Part shown: in pieces, positions 1 to 11,682 of the stretch
How the letters are laid out: every line of letters begins with the position of its first letter
Numbering within the stretch: the first letter of the stretch is position 1
Origin: Rhododendron vialii
Lineage: Eukaryota > Streptophyta > Magnoliopsida > Ericales > Ericaceae
Assembly (NCBI RefSeq): GCF_030253575.1
Contig: NC_080569.1
Coordinates: 13,223,501-13,287,500 of the forward strand
Direction: 5' to 3'
Length of the DNA stretch: 64,000 nt
Translations under genes and position numbers: made by a program
Notes under the pieces: generated by a model
The model's database searches: none
Told to the model about the DNA's origin: nothing
What the model saw: the letters and a program-made list of their open reading frames with translations, nothing else

Positions 1-125
1 TTACAACTCAAAATTCGTAGAAAATAAATAAAATTCTCATATTCTCGCAATTGCAATAAACAAGTTTCTTTAAAATCTGAAGCTAAAATATAAAACATGC
101 ATCCACATCTGTCGCAAACAAGCTC
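1..125. repeat. Fragment of a dispersed AT-rich repeat
   Basis: The first ~125 bases resemble 10940-11065: both contain an AAAATCTCATA-like stretch, then GAAGCTAAAAT followed by AAACATG and an ATCT end. This suggests two copies of one dispersed repeat of unknown class. The element is cut by the window edge, so its ends are not seen. Confidence 0.35.
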
Positions 126-296
126 TAAGGGAGTATATAGCATCATCATTATGACTAGATTAAAAATTTACAAAATCAAGACTTAAACGTACTTAATCCA
201 AAAAATTACAAGTAGGGGGAGTAATTTGTGGCACAGATCAAGTTTCAGGGTTTTTATGTAATTATCGCAATATATATATCCTTCTTATACGCCAGC

Positions 297-329
297 TAGG
301 GTTTTTCCTTTGAAATCAGCAACAGCCCA
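297..329 (+). promoter_or_regulatory. Telo-box plus site II element of the RPL10A promoter
   Basis: TAGGGTTT at 297-304 is a reverse telo-box (AAACCCTA), and AGCCCA at 324-329 is a reverse site II element (TGGGCT). This pair is typical of plant ribosomal-protein promoters and links expression to cell growth. A pyrimidine-rich stretch at about 350-368 just downstream would suit a TOP-like transcription start. The elements are read directly; the function is inferred from the gene class. Confidence 0.6.
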
Positions 330-346
330 AATCGTATATCGAACAG

Positions 347-456
347 GTACTCCTCTCTCTCCCTCCCCGTCCGTGTGTTCTTCTCCTTCGACTATTACTG
401 TACTTATCTAGACAATTGATTTGATTGTTTGTATGTGTTTTCTGTTGTGGTGACAG
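347..456 (+). other. Possible 5'UTR intron of RPL10A
   Basis: A donor-like CAG|GTACTC at 346/347 and an acceptor GACAG at 452-456 frame a 110-bp T-rich stretch just before the start codon at 483. Plant ribosomal-protein genes often carry a leader intron. No transcript evidence is available here. Confidence 0.3.
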
Positions 457-482
457 TCTGAAGAAGCAAAAAAGTTTGAGCC

Positions 483-764
483 ATGAGGTATGTGATGCTT
501 CTTTTTTTTTTTTTTTTGGTAAACACTTGCTACGTTTTGGTAAACACTTGCTACGTTTTCCACATGTATTGTTCTTGTATCATAATGCTTCGCTTTATCC
601 AGTTTGTGTGTGTTTATGCTGTTTGTTGTGGAAAATTCTAATGGTGAAAATGGTTACTTAGGTAGGGCAACACATTGGTTACGATTGACACTAAGATTTG
701 ATAAATTTTTCTGTGGAAGGGTTCATCTGGAATAGCAACTCTCTACTCCCTGCCAGTTGTTCCC

Positions 765-805
<41 letters not shown>

Positions 806-3800
806 TTTATGACCATTTAGAATAGCGATTTGAGCGTGTTTCTTATGCTATGCTTCATGTTGTTTTCAAATTAAGATTATTTGTTAATTTCTATAGGCTC
901 TATTTGCAATTCTATAGGCTTCATTTGCTAAGAAGTTAGTGCATAAGGACATTGTAATTATCAATCTGATCATTGGCGTTGATTCTATGCCATGTCATTG
1001 TGTTTGAAATGGAGCTGTCTTTCTTGTGAATCCCAATGAGATTGGCTTTCATCCTCCCTAACCCAGTTGAATATTTTTTTACTCGCAGTAAGCTTCAGAG
1101 TGAGGCCTTGAGGGAAGCCATCACTCAGATTGCCAAAGATGCCAGGGAGAAAAAACGGAAGTTCGATGAAACAATTGAGCTCCAAATTGGGCTGAAAAAC
1201 TATGATCCCCAAAAGGATAAGCGCTTCAGTGGTTCGGTGAGGTTGCCTCACATTCCACGTCCCAAAATGAAGGTTTGCATGCTTGGTGATGCTCAGCACG
1301 TGGAAGAGGTAAACCTGCTCAGTCCGGATTAGTATTGTTCTCCCTCAATCGGTTATCCTGTATTTGCTGCTTTTAGTCTACAAAAACGAGCATTTCGTAT
1401 ACCCTTGAAGAAAGGGCACCCATGAGAAATTGCATGTCGTTTCATATGTATGGTAGACGATAAAGGTCCAATCCTTTTTTGAAAAGCTTTTTATTTTTTA
1501 TTTGTTTGCATGGGGGTTGTTTAATTCAATGTCAATTTTGTTGCAATATGTATTTTTTTCATGTTGATGGCATGTATCAAGTGTTTTGTTGGTTGTCAAG
1601 TGTCTGCATATAAAAACGTTTTAGGGCTGAAATAACAGTGTTCTCTACACTTTCCAGTTCATTAACTGGACTTATATTGCTGGTTTCTAGGTTTTGTTGT
1701 ATGCTCTTCGTTTATAATGTGCGTTGTGTGGATGATGTAATCATGATACTTGAGAAGTCATTTTCTAAGACAGATCCTTTTATTCTATGATAATTTCTAC
1801 CTTTGAATAGTCTCGGTCCGTGGTGGAAGCTTCCGTATTTGAGCCTTTACTTCTATACTAGATGAACTTGCATTACTACGAGAAAGTAGGAACATGTACA
1901 TGTACACTATTTTTGGCATGCTTCCCTCGGTACATGTGTCATTAGTCATTACTTTTGAGTTTTGACAATGGACTATTTTAGGCCTGGAATGCATAGTAAA
2001 TTATTGTTCCCAATATCTTTTCTTTCAAGAGAGAGACCAATATTCAAGCGTTTGTTTTGTCCTTATACGGAAGGAAGAATACTTCACTTCTTATTTTAGA
2101 TTATGTACGCTGTTAAAAGTTGGGACTTTGTTCATGTGTTAAATGTGCTTTATCTTGAGGTCATGTTATTTACTTTGTAAACTGCAGGCTGAGAAGATAG
2201 GGTTGGAGTATATGGATGTAGAAGGTCTGAAGAAACTTAACAAAAACAAGAAACTGGTCAAGAAACTCGCAAAGAAATACCATGCCTTCTTAGCATCAGA
2301 AGCTGTCATTAAGCAGATTCCCCGTCTACTGGGCCCTGGTCTCAACAAAGCAGGCAAGTGTGTTTGATGAAAGGAAAACCGTTATTTGACATCTCGTTAA
2401 TTGACAGCAATTTCTTGTCTTTTTGTCTTTAGGTTTAGGTTGTAACCATTTTAGCTTTTTACTTTCTTTTCTTGGGTTTTTGGGGACTTATGAAGCTAAT
2501 ATACTGATTATCAAGATATGCTTTAGCAACCAGACTATGGCAGGTGTCTACTACATGCATTGTTGTGTAGACCGTTGAATGTCTGGGAAAGAAATCAAAG
2601 AGGTTGAAAAATATCTCAGGGGTGTCCATCGTTGCTCTCTAGTACCACTAACTGATTATGTGAGCTACATCTGGACACTACAACCTTTTACTTATCAAAA
2701 AAATATCAAAATATGCTTTAGAATTTTCCTTCATTATTAGCGCTTGTTTCTTTATTCTCAGCTGTTTATGTGTTTTCTCTTTTGGTAGATTTGTAGTTTC
2801 TAAGATCGTTTATCAATGTCCACTGCCGGAAGGCAAAGCAGTTTTTATACAACACGCTGCACAGATTTGAAGGGAATTTTCTTCTTGGTCGGTTGTTGAA
2901 TTCATGCTTTGTTGTTCCCTCCTGAGTCCTGTTCTTAGACTGGCAAGTCTAAAAGGATTGTTCTGTGTCTACCCCATCGTGTTGTGCCTAAGTTATTTGT
3001 CATGTTGTTTGTGGTTCTGAATGAAGTCTTCCATGTCAGTATACAGACTTACAAGGCAGTTGTAACGTTTTCTTAGTTGCCTGGGTGGAATGGTATCTTT
3101 CTTTTGTCTAACTACGTCCATTCATATGCCAATGCAGGGAAGTTTCCTACCCTTGTTAGTCACCAGGAATCCCTCGAGTCTAAAGTTAATGAGACCAAAG
3201 CTACAGTTAAGTTCCAACTGAAGAAGGTTCTCTGCATGGGAGTTGCTGTTGGGAACTGCACTATGGAGGAGAAGCAGATCTTTCAAAATGTGCAAATGAG
3301 CGTCAATTTCCTAGTTTCATTGTTGAAGAAGAACTGGCAAAATGTGAGTCTGTTTTCCTGCTGCTAAATTATGAGTTTGTCGTGAATGCATGGACGTATT
3401 ACCTCAATCTGAGTAGGTTGCTACTAGCTTTTAATGTCTCTTTGGTCTATTGTAGTTTGTCATTTCCTACTTCGATTTACCGGTTTTTCACATTTTTGTC
3501 ATTGTATGGTTAGCTTTGAGAGGCAATCAGGTTGACCAATCGATCATTGATAATTAATAAAAATAAGTAGCTTTGCCCTTAACCCTGGTCCCCAACCCCC
3601 TCCCCAGTATACAAAGACAAAGGGAAGAAAAAGAAAGAAAACAATCACACATAACCTGCCTTCACAACTAGTACAAAACGCTTTTCTTGGAATAGCTATT
3701 AAGATATCATGTTTTTACAAAGCTTTATGCCTGTGAAGAGTCTCCGACACAACTCGCCTACTCTGTTGAAGGGTCGTAGCTCCTTCATGGGATCTCTCGT

Positions 3801-3947
3801 TGACAATTGTTGAGTCTATTATTGTTCTCTTAAATCATTTACTCTGTTGAATTATCAATTAGCTTACAGTGTTCTATTGTGATTGGAATTCAGGTGAGGT
3901 GCTTGTACCTGAAGAGTACCATGGGGAAGACAGTTCGCGTCTTTTAA
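483..3947 (+). CDS. RPL10A: 60S ribosomal protein L10a (uL1)
   Basis: The five coding exons are 483-487, 1089-1308, 2188-2353, 3138-3343 and 3894-3947. Together they encode 216 residues, the normal family length. Exon 1 holds only ATG plus two bases, an arrangement common in ribosomal-protein genes. The protein starts [13 protein letters not shown], contains the conserved [17 protein letters not shown] segment (about residues 48-64) and [13 protein letters not shown] (about 124-136), and ends [10 protein letters not shown]. The uL1 protein forms the L1 stalk of the large cytosolic subunit and contacts E-site tRNA. All junctions keep frame. Introns 1, 2 and 4 are GT-AG. Intron 3 begins CAG|GCAAGT, so it is a GC-AG intron. 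Intron 1 contains a 39-base poly-C run. The Arabidopsis paralogue RPL10aB is PIGGYBACK1, which affects leaf polarity. No in-frame defect was seen. Confidence 0.96.
514..558 (+). repeat. 21-bp tandem duplication in RPL10A intron 1
   Basis: Two adjacent copies of a unit containing GGTAAACACTTGCTACGTTT lie directly after a T run within intron 1. They look like a recent local duplication. Confidence 0.7.
766..804 (+). repeat. 39-base poly-C homopolymer in RPL10A intron 1
   Basis: An uninterrupted run of 39 C bases lies 284 bases before exon 2. On the opposite strand it is poly-G. Such long C runs are rare in plant nuclear DNA, where A/T homopolymers dominate. The exact length may be affected by sequencing error. 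Confidence 0.95.
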
Positions 3948-5805
3948 AGAGTTTCTTTGCTTGAGCTCTTTAGTGAAGGATTTATCGTGAGCAAATGCTT
4001 GGAAAAGATTTTCCTGGATTTAGCAATTCACCCTTTTTGTTAGTCTTTTACATAGACACTTCCGTGAATTTCATGAACCTAAGAATGTTTGTTTCCAATT
4101 TTATTTCAAGGAGAGGTCTATCTATTAATCGTTCATTTGCTTGTTTTACTGGTGATCCTATTTGATGGGTTAACAGTACAGTATGACCAAAATAGTATTT
4201 GATTTTGTAAAACCCTAAACTTCTTTTTTGTGACAGCGCTCTTCTGTTGTATGGTGCACTGTCCACTCACATAGAGGCTCTGTTATTCCATGTCATTGAC
4301 CATTATACCAATCGGCAGGACATGTAGAGACCAGCGAGTGGCTGGACCGTGAGCCAACCAGCAATCCGAGAACCGACCACTGATTCTGTAATGCTGCTGC
4401 AAACCACCAATGTTTCCACTCTAGCCTTTTCGAAGGGATTTTGTACTTCCGTATTGTACAAAAACCAATTTCTTTTTATTTTCTGAAGTTCTAAACTAAT
4501 TTTTACATTTAATATTCTGGAGACATTCACTAAAAACAGCTCATAATGAAGACAATAAATTGCGAATGTCATAGACTCATGCTATGAAAAGAGTCCGGTA
4601 ATTATGTCATCTTTGAGCTAACTTTTTACAAACTTTTAGCATGTCTTTTTGGGGTGTTTCCTCTTAATTTTGTGTCTTTTTGTCGTCTTTAATGAATTTT
4701 ATATAATAGGGTTTATACTTTTTACTTCTCCTATTTCGTCAACGAACATTTATATAATAGGGTTTATACTTTTTACTTCTCCTATTTCCTCAACGAACAA
4801 AGTGACTTCCTCAACGAACAAAGTGACGTAAAAATTAAATTATAGACAAATTCAATAAAAACAAAGAGAAAACAGCAAAAAAAGATGATGTAAAAAAATG
4901 GGTCAAAGATTGGTTGGTTTAATTTTGCTTTAAAAAATATGCAAGAAAGTGTAATACTCGCAACACATTGACAATCATATAAGCCCATTTATTATTCCGT
5001 ACTGTATTAGTCTTCAATACCCTCGGAGTTCTCAATTCCCGCTTCGCTCAACCTCCAAAACCGAGCTCTTAGCGGCTGCCACCCCATCTTTCAACCCCTC
5101 CCAACCATTAGCCATCACCTCCTCGAGTCTTCAGACCACTGGCCAACACCAGCCACCATCTCTTCTATCGGCATCTACCACTTTGACACCACCATTCTCT
5201 CCCCTCCTCCATTCGTCACTAACCCAACATTTCTATCTCCTTTTGATAATCTACTCGATGAGACATATTTAGAATTGAACTTCTGAACTAACATAGATTA
5301 TTTCACCAAACTCCTCTGTAACAAGAATCTTCCAAACAGACAGTTTTATTTCAAAGTCATACAATCGAACAAAAATACTTTGTTCAAAACATATTCTTGA
5401 ACGATCCTTAAATTTATTGACAAATCGGTAAACAAAAATGATTCTCCACCAAATTGCGCGAGAGGACTTCCAATTCTTCACCATCTTTTTCCATTGCACA
5501 TATCGTGAGTGATGTCTTTTTCATCACACATGGTGAGTAGAAGTCAGAAGAGGACGGCTCGGCCGATGGTAGTGTTGGTTGGGCGGGGGAGGGAGGGAAG
5601 GACAGAGAGGTTGGAAAAAGAAAGAAAAGATGTGGGTGCTAATTGCTAAAAGAAAGGCAAAGGATAAAACGGTAAAATAACGTACTAAGGTTTGGGTACT
5701 GAGTCAAAAAGGGGTGCAAACAGACTTTCCCGTAACTTTGGCCCTTACCAATTAGGGCATCCTTTCGTCACTTTTGCGGCCGTCTCTCGAAGTATGCTAA
5801 AGGCC

Positions 5806-5807
<2 letters not shown>
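3948..5807. other. Intergenic spacer downstream of RPL10A
   Basis: This stretch holds the RPL10A 3'UTR at its start (not delimited) and otherwise no convincing gene. It includes tandem duplications at 4700-4828 and C-rich, low-complexity sequence at 5030-5250. Short open frames here lack homology that I can recognise. Confidence 0.6.
4700..4828. repeat. Two nested tandem duplications
   Basis: A 51-bp unit starting ATATAATAGGGTTTATAC occurs at about 4701 and again at 4752. It is followed by a 21-bp unit TTCCTCAACGAACAAAGTGA repeated at about 4786 and 4807. The period shift suggests two successive slippage events. Confidence 0.75.

Positions 5808-5840
<33 letters not shown>
5806..5840. repeat. 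(TC)n microsatellite
   Basis: About 17 perfect TC units lie just upstream of a stretch that may be the leader exon of the ferredoxin gene. Confidence 0.9.
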
Positions 5841-5842
<2 letters not shown>

Positions 5843-6693
5843 AAAATATTGACTAAATAAAAGCTTGTGTAGCAGCTTAAGCACTTGGAACTTAGCTCGT
5901 GCCTTCGCTCCTTAGAAATCTCCGCCTCTGATTGAAAAAAAAATCCATAACCCCTCTCTTGGAACACTTCGTATCTCTGTAAGCTACTCCTGAATATCTC
6001 TTTGTACGCGCTCTTCTGCGATTTTTTTATGGATTAGTTGTAATCAAGTTTCACTGTTTTCTGTTTGTGTTTGGTTATGAAGATGTGTTTTTGTTCATGT
6101 AACTGTTCATGATTGAGTTGATTATTATCGCGATCGAGCTGAAATCCTGAATATTACCTGATGTTTTGTGGGTTAGTTTTAGGGTTGGCAATGGGGCGGG
6201 TAGGGGGTGGATACCACTATCCCCGTCCCCGATCTTCGAATCCAAATCCATCCCCATCCCCGTCCCCATCCCCTCTCCGATCCCTACCGGGGAATTATTT
6301 TTACCCTCCATCCCCTCCCCAAACAGGGAACGGGGATCCCCGTGGGGAATCGGGAATCCAACTGAAACCACAAGCAAAACCGGTATTCTTAATCCGGTAT
6401 CCCTCCTGCAGCAAGACGCCAAGAACAAACAACACACGCAAAGCTCTTTAAAGCTTCGTTTCTTAGTCTCTCAACACGACGCTATTTAATGAGTATCCGA
6501 CGTGAACAATATTTATCTAACTAGAACTATCGATTTGAGCTCTTTTTTCTACTAATCTTCTATCCGTGGTAAGTGAATTCAATTACTTCTATGTTAATTG
6601 ACAGTGAGATTTAGTTTCTGTCTTTCTTCCTCACTTATGTATATATAGTACTCCTATATAATTTTCATTTATGTATATAACTTATTTATTTTA

Positions 6694-6929
6694 CTCCCTC
6701 CGTCCCATATTATTTGGACTTTTTCGATATTTGTGTCAGTTTTCAATCGTTTGTATCTTCCAATATAAATCTCCAACAATATGCAATATGGATCTTATTT
6801 GATAGTTCTCGATTAGATCTATAATACAAAGTTTTCAAAATTATAAAAAATATCATAAATTGGGAAATATAAGATTTTAAAGAATGGCACGAATATCAAA
6901 AAATACCAAATATTTTGGGTCGGAGGGAG
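6694..6929. mobile_element. Stowaway-type MITE nested in the hAT element
   Basis: It starts CTCCCTCCGTCCCA and ends CGGAGGGAG, with flanking TA dinucleotides at 6692-6693 and 6930-6931. This is the hallmark of Tc1/mariner-derived Stowaway MITEs. It is 236 bp, AT-rich and non-coding. Confidence 0.85.

Positions 6930-6930
<1 letters not shown>

Positions 6931-6966
<36 letters not shown>
6931..6966. repeat. (AC)n microsatellite
   Basis: About 16 AC units follow directly after the Stowaway right end, a common position for repeat growth at MITE borders. Confidence 0.9.
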
Positions 6967-6972
<6 letters not shown>

Positions 6973-8457
6973 GGCGGGGATGGGGCGGGGACAGACTCAT
7001 ACCCATCCCCTACCCGTTCCCCATTTTTTTAAAAAAATTATCCCGATTCCCGAAAAATCCCCGAATCCCCAATCCATTTGGGGTGGGGCGGCCGGGATTG
7101 CCATCCCCAGTTAGTTTTAGTTTTTGGTGGTTTTTTTTATAACTAGGTGTGTGGATCAGCTTACGGCCTCCTCGAAATATTTTGTGGGTTTGTTTGTTTT
7201 ATACGGAGTATAACATTTCAATCGTGTATAAGATGGTAGATAAACGGAAATAAAAGTGATTGCATTTCAACAGTGTATGTGGGTTTCTTGATGTGATTTT
7301 TTTTTTTGGCTTACCCAGTTTTTTAATAACAAAACCACTTGAATGAATTGTGGTGCTCCTCTTCCACCTTTAGGCTAATTTGGGTGAAAAAAAGAAGGAT
7401 TGCATTACACCGAAATAAATCATCCATGATCTGAACAGGATTTTTAGCTCATTACTATGCACTTGAATAAGAAAGGCCCAGAAATGGATGTCACCTAAGT
7501 ATTGTGAATGGGATATTTTGTGGGATTGGTTGTTCGATTGAACGGTCTTTGTAATCAATAGATAGAGGCACACACAGACCCTTATGGGATATTTCGTGAA
7601 TGTCGGTCATGTGGTTCCCGCAAGATTTATAATGCTCAATAGTGCTGTCGATCAAAAAATGACAAAAGAAGTTCTAGAGTCCTTTGTAACCTCTCTAAAA
7701 GAATTAAAGTACAAATCGGTAGAAAGTTTATTGACATTCCCATCTATACCGTAATATTGAATTCCTATTCTGCTGTACTGTTTCAATTTTCTATTCACTA
7801 AATTATGTTTTGCATTTTTCCATTGAATTGTGACGGGAAAGCTCCCGCTTTTGTTTTTTGCTTCTAGATTTACTATCATTGTGTTCCTTTTGGTGACGTT
7901 CTTTGATTAATTCTGTTTAGGATGATAAAGCTTTTACCCACAATGTCTATTCAAAAACGTTTTCACAGTATGCTCACAAAAGCTTAAAAGAGCTAAGTGT
8001 TTTTGTTACCAGAGGTTTTCTTATGGTTGTCTAACTTTTGGTACTTACTTTTCTCTCTCAATTACTCAACATGTCCTAATGTTTGTAGTAGGAAATCATG
8101 TTTTTGAACTCACCCTACACAGGAATAAAGAAAATACATAAGACCAAGAAAAGAATAATGTGGTTTGAAGAGGGGTTAACATTTGATAAAGAAGGTTGCA
8201 GCAGCCAAGCTCCTCAACTTTTCAGTAAAATATAGAGTACCGAGATAAAAATAGAAGGGCTGTATTTGGTAAAGTTTCAAATCTTGGGAAGATGAGAGGT
8301 TTAGTTTTCTAATAGTGCTTAATTGCGTCCTAAGACCTTGTTATCCTTTAATTCGTCCAGAATGAACTAAAGGGCATTCATCCTGCTGAGACAAATATAC
8401 ACGATCAGCATCATTAGTCATAAATGAAAGTGAGTGTAAGACAGTTGCTGTCATTTG

Positions 8458-9195
8458 GAACACCCTGGAGCCTAGATTGAAGAGCAGACAGCCACTCGCT
8501 TTGCTTCTTCTCACAGTGCTCCCAGACCGATTGCCTTTATTGTTGCAGAACTGGATGGTTAAGTTCCATTTCGCTGTAACATGGAGGGCTACATACCAAT
8601 GGTGGTTCCCCTTCTGTCAAACTTAACTTATGCTTTGACTTATAAATTAAGAAACTCACTTCAAGTTCAAGAGGAGAAGATTGGGTATGAATAACTCTTT
8701 AAATCCCCTGACACCGTATTCATTATTATTTCTTATTTGACTATGAGCTCTTCTAGAAGCTTGAAAGTTTTTTAAGCCAATTGCGATTTGGAATAGGGTT
8801 CTCCAGCCATTGTAGTGCCCAAGTTTGAAATATTGTTTGTGATATTTGGTCACATCACTTTGCCTGAAATACAGTTTAGTGTGAAGAAATACATACATGA
8901 GGAAATGGTTGAAGTAATGCAATGACCTGCTTTGCCATTTGGATTTCGGAAGTGCTGAATCCTAAGAAGCTATTACTACTTGGGTGATGCTTCTTAGGGA
9001 ACATCAACCCTTAACCAACACAGCACATTCAAAGCATGTTGGGTGTAAATAAAATTATGAGGTCGTTGCACCGTTTGGTACAACATGGACTCTAGGAGCC
9101 TCGAGTGAAGAGCATAGAGCAACTCGCTCGTTTCTTCTCATAGTGCTCCAAACATTTAATGCCTCAGGAATGCAGAGATGGATGGTTTTGTTCCA
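8458..9195 (+). repeat. Direct repeat pair (about 8463-8580 and 9080-9200)
   Basis: Two segments about 620 bases apart share the order GGAGCCT, GA-TGAAGAGCA, ACTCGCT, TTCTTCTCA-AGTGCTCC, ATTGCCT-like and GGATGGTT-TTCCATT, with many substitutions. They look like an old duplication of a ~120-bp sequence of unknown type upstream of ferredoxin. No open frame is conserved. Confidence 0.55.
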
Positions 9196-9881
9196 TTCTT
9201 GTGGATTCTTAATGGCAATATTTCAATGGTGGGATTCATATTCCCACCTTGTTGGCTAGGGGGCTAAACTTCTGAGTAAGCTGAAAGCCATATTTCACCT
9301 ATTTTCAAGGAACTTAGAATATCTATTTGCCTTATCATTCTCTGTTGATAGAGGCTCCCTTTCCATTGAAAGATGATTCAAATCTGTGCTGACAACCTAC
9401 CTCTAACCAGAGGTGATTACAAGAATGTACAAGTGACAGAGTCGAATAGGGCACAAATTTAGTCCTGGAGAAAGTAGAGTAGGTGGTGATATATTTTGTT
9501 CCTTTGAGTATGCCTGTCAGGAGTTTATCTTGGCCCTCTTGAGGTGACCTTGGGCTCAGTGGTCAAAGACTTAAAAACTTAGCCTACTAACCTCTTGGTT
9601 GTGTATTTGAGTGTAACTGTCCAAGGACAACCACCTTGAACATTGAATGCCAAAGGACGTTGGATATGTGCCCAATATGTACTTCTTGTTAATGCATGTC
9701 TGGAGTTTACCATGTTTCCATTGTAAACCTCGGAATTTGTGCAAGTCGCAGTTAGATTCTATTATTTTCCATGTGCTGATGTTTCTTGCAGACATTGCAC
9801 CCCTTTCCATTTGTGACGATTGCATTTCCACAATTGGCGAACACTTGAGCTCTGAATCTTGCTTCTTTTTTCCAGGTAAAC

Positions 9882-10355
9882 ATGTTATTGTCAACCATGA
9901 AACTCCCCTCCCACTGCGTGCCCATGACCGCACCTCAGATGCAAATTACCAATAATACCCTCGTTAAGACCCCAACAACCACATCTTTACCATGCATAAA
10001 GAGCATCTCTAGCCCATTCGGCTTGAAATCTTCCTCCAGTCGTAGAGCATCTGCTATTATGGCAGTGTACAAAATCAAGCTGGTTACTCCGGAGGGCGAA
10101 GAGCACGAGTTTGAAGCCCCCGATGATGCTTACGTATTGGACTCCGCTGAAGATGCCGGAATCGAGCTGCCTTATTCTTGCAGGGCAGGCGCTTGCTCCA
10201 CCTGTGCCGGGAAATTGGAGTCGGGTTCGGTGGACCAGTCAGATGGATCTTTCCTCGACGAGAAGCAGATGGAGGAAGGTTACGTGCTCACATGCATTTC
10301 CTACCCCACGTCCGATTGTGTCATTCACACCCACAAGGAAAGTGATCTTTACTGA
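9882..10355 (+). CDS. FD3: Plastid 2Fe-2S ferredoxin, root (FD3) type
   Basis: This single coding exon gives a 157-residue precursor. Residues 1-60 form a Ser/Thr-rich transit peptide and end [15 protein letters not shown]. The mature domain starts near [12 protein letters not shown]. The [2Fe-2S] ligands are Cys100, Cys105, Cys108 and Cys138 in CRAGACSTC...LTC. The mature protein passes electrons from photosystem I, or from FNR in non-green plastids, to nitrite reductase, sulfite reductase, glutamate synthase and others. The C-terminal [14 protein letters not shown] fits non-photosynthetic (root) isoforms such as Arabidopsis FD3; leaf isoforms usually have a T-I-E-T-H tail. Met1 is the first in-frame ATG after the probable intron; Met6, Met15 or Met20 are alternative starts. 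A splice acceptor just upstream suggests a leader intron. Confidence 0.93.
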   Translation: MLLSTMKLPSHCVPMTAPQMQITNNTLVKTPTTTSLPCIKSISSPFGLKSSSSRRASAIMAVYKIKLVTPEGEEHEFEAPDDAYVLDSAEDAGIELPYSCRAGACSTCAGKLESGSVDQSDGSFLDEKQMEEGYVLTCISYPTSDCVIHTHKESDLY

Positions 10356-11682
10356 GTACCCATTATAGCAAGCCGTGTGATATTAGTACTCCATAAGGGA
10401 TGTATTGGAAAGCGTTTCAATTCAAACCTGTTGCTGGTTGTTAGTATGGACTGGGATCTTTTGGACATTTGGTACTCTTTTTTAAGTGAATCAATCGTGG
10501 TTTTCCCTCAGCGTCCTTTAGTTTCCAGCAAATCTTTTGATCTGTTTTTGTATTTACTCCTATATATCTATAGGCGTTGGTTTGATCATTTAAGCTTCTG
10601 ATAAAGAAAATAAGAGAAGATCATTTAAGGTCAAGTGATGCTAGATAGAGATGGCAACACTCATTGTTACTGTAGTATACAAGCGTGAGTGAGTACTGGG
10701 TAAGGGAAAGGCCCATACGGTAACGTGTTAGCTCGTGTTTGCGAGAATTTATTTATTTATTTTTTAAATTTTGTGATTCTGTTTTTTCAAAATTAGTTTG
10801 GAGTGTTTGCAAAATTTTACATAATGGATTCTCGAATTCTACAAATTTTGAAAAGCTAAAAAATGAATGAAAATTTCAAAATCCCAAAGCTGGGTTTGGG
10901 TAGCTTTTGAGATTTTACAACACAAATTTTCAAAAAAAGAATGAAAATCTCATAATTTCACAGCTACGATAAACATGTATTTTTTGCCAAAGTGTGAAAT
11001 CTAAAATTTGCAGCAAAATTCGAAGCTAAAATTTGAAACATGTATTCAAATCTTCTTTTAACAACTGAATGCAGTTTTAGAGTCTTATATTTAGTAAACG
11101 TAGTTCCCAAACTCCTTTTATATCGAGGATCTTTGAAAATCTATATTATGAAACAAAGGGGTCTTTGTTTATCCATATAAACATGAGCACCTCTATGGCC
11201 GTTGATCGCCTTCAAGCTAAAATTGTAGCCGTCCGATTAAGAGAATGTTTCCTTAAGTTATAATTTGACCTGCTGTTGTGGTAATAGATACACTTTTCTT
11301 TTCAATTTATTACCTTTTGATTTTTTTCATTTTAAGTTGATATTATTTCAAGAGGGTTGATAATTAACCTGTAAATTATTGCCTTTTTTTTATTTTTCTC
11401 TCTACCTTGGCATGAGCTTTTTAAAGTGAGACAGAGAGTGAATAGATTATATTGGACGGATAGAGCAGACAACTTATTTAAGTTGAGACTATATTTTGTT
11501 TAAAACGGGCATCCGCTAATTTGAAATAAGCAAGCACACTAGTTCCATGGGGAATACCATTTATGGTACATCACTTGAAAAACCTTTGTTATTCCTTCAA
11601 TGAGCATAGTAGCAGGTATTTTATGGCACGCACATTCTCCATTACCGAATAATGCCTGCAATATGAGTAGTACCTGTACACC
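10356..11682. other. Ferredoxin 3' region and AT-rich spacer
   Basis: The first ~250 bases probably hold the ferredoxin 3'UTR. A repeat shared with the window start lies at 10940-11065. No gene was recognised. Confidence 0.5.

Larger units (their letters stand above)
6180..7109. mobile_element. Non-autonomous hAT-type transposon, 930 bp
   Basis: The termini are TAGGGTTGGCAAT (left) and, read inward from the right, TGGGGATGGCAAT. They are flanked by a perfect 8-bp target duplication GTTAGTTT at 6172-6179 and 7110-7117. The TAGGG start and 8-bp duplication fit the Ac/hAT superfamily. Subterminal regions are strongly G/C-rich, with clustered CCCCATCC/CCCCGTCC motifs that resemble transposase-binding arrays. 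No transposase is encoded. A Stowaway MITE and a (CA)n run lie inside. Confidence 0.8.
5841..9875 (+). other. Possible ferredoxin leader exon and long 5'UTR intron
   Basis: An intron acceptor, T-rich then TTCCAG, ends at 9875, only seven bases before the ferredoxin ATG, so the leader is probably spliced. A donor candidate is TCTCT|GTAAGC near 5978, downstream of a (TC)n tract and a C/T-rich segment that looks like a transcription start region. If correct, the intron is about 3.9 kb and contains the hAT element at 6180-7109. Other donors cannot be excluded. No coding exon was recognised here. Confidence 0.3.
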
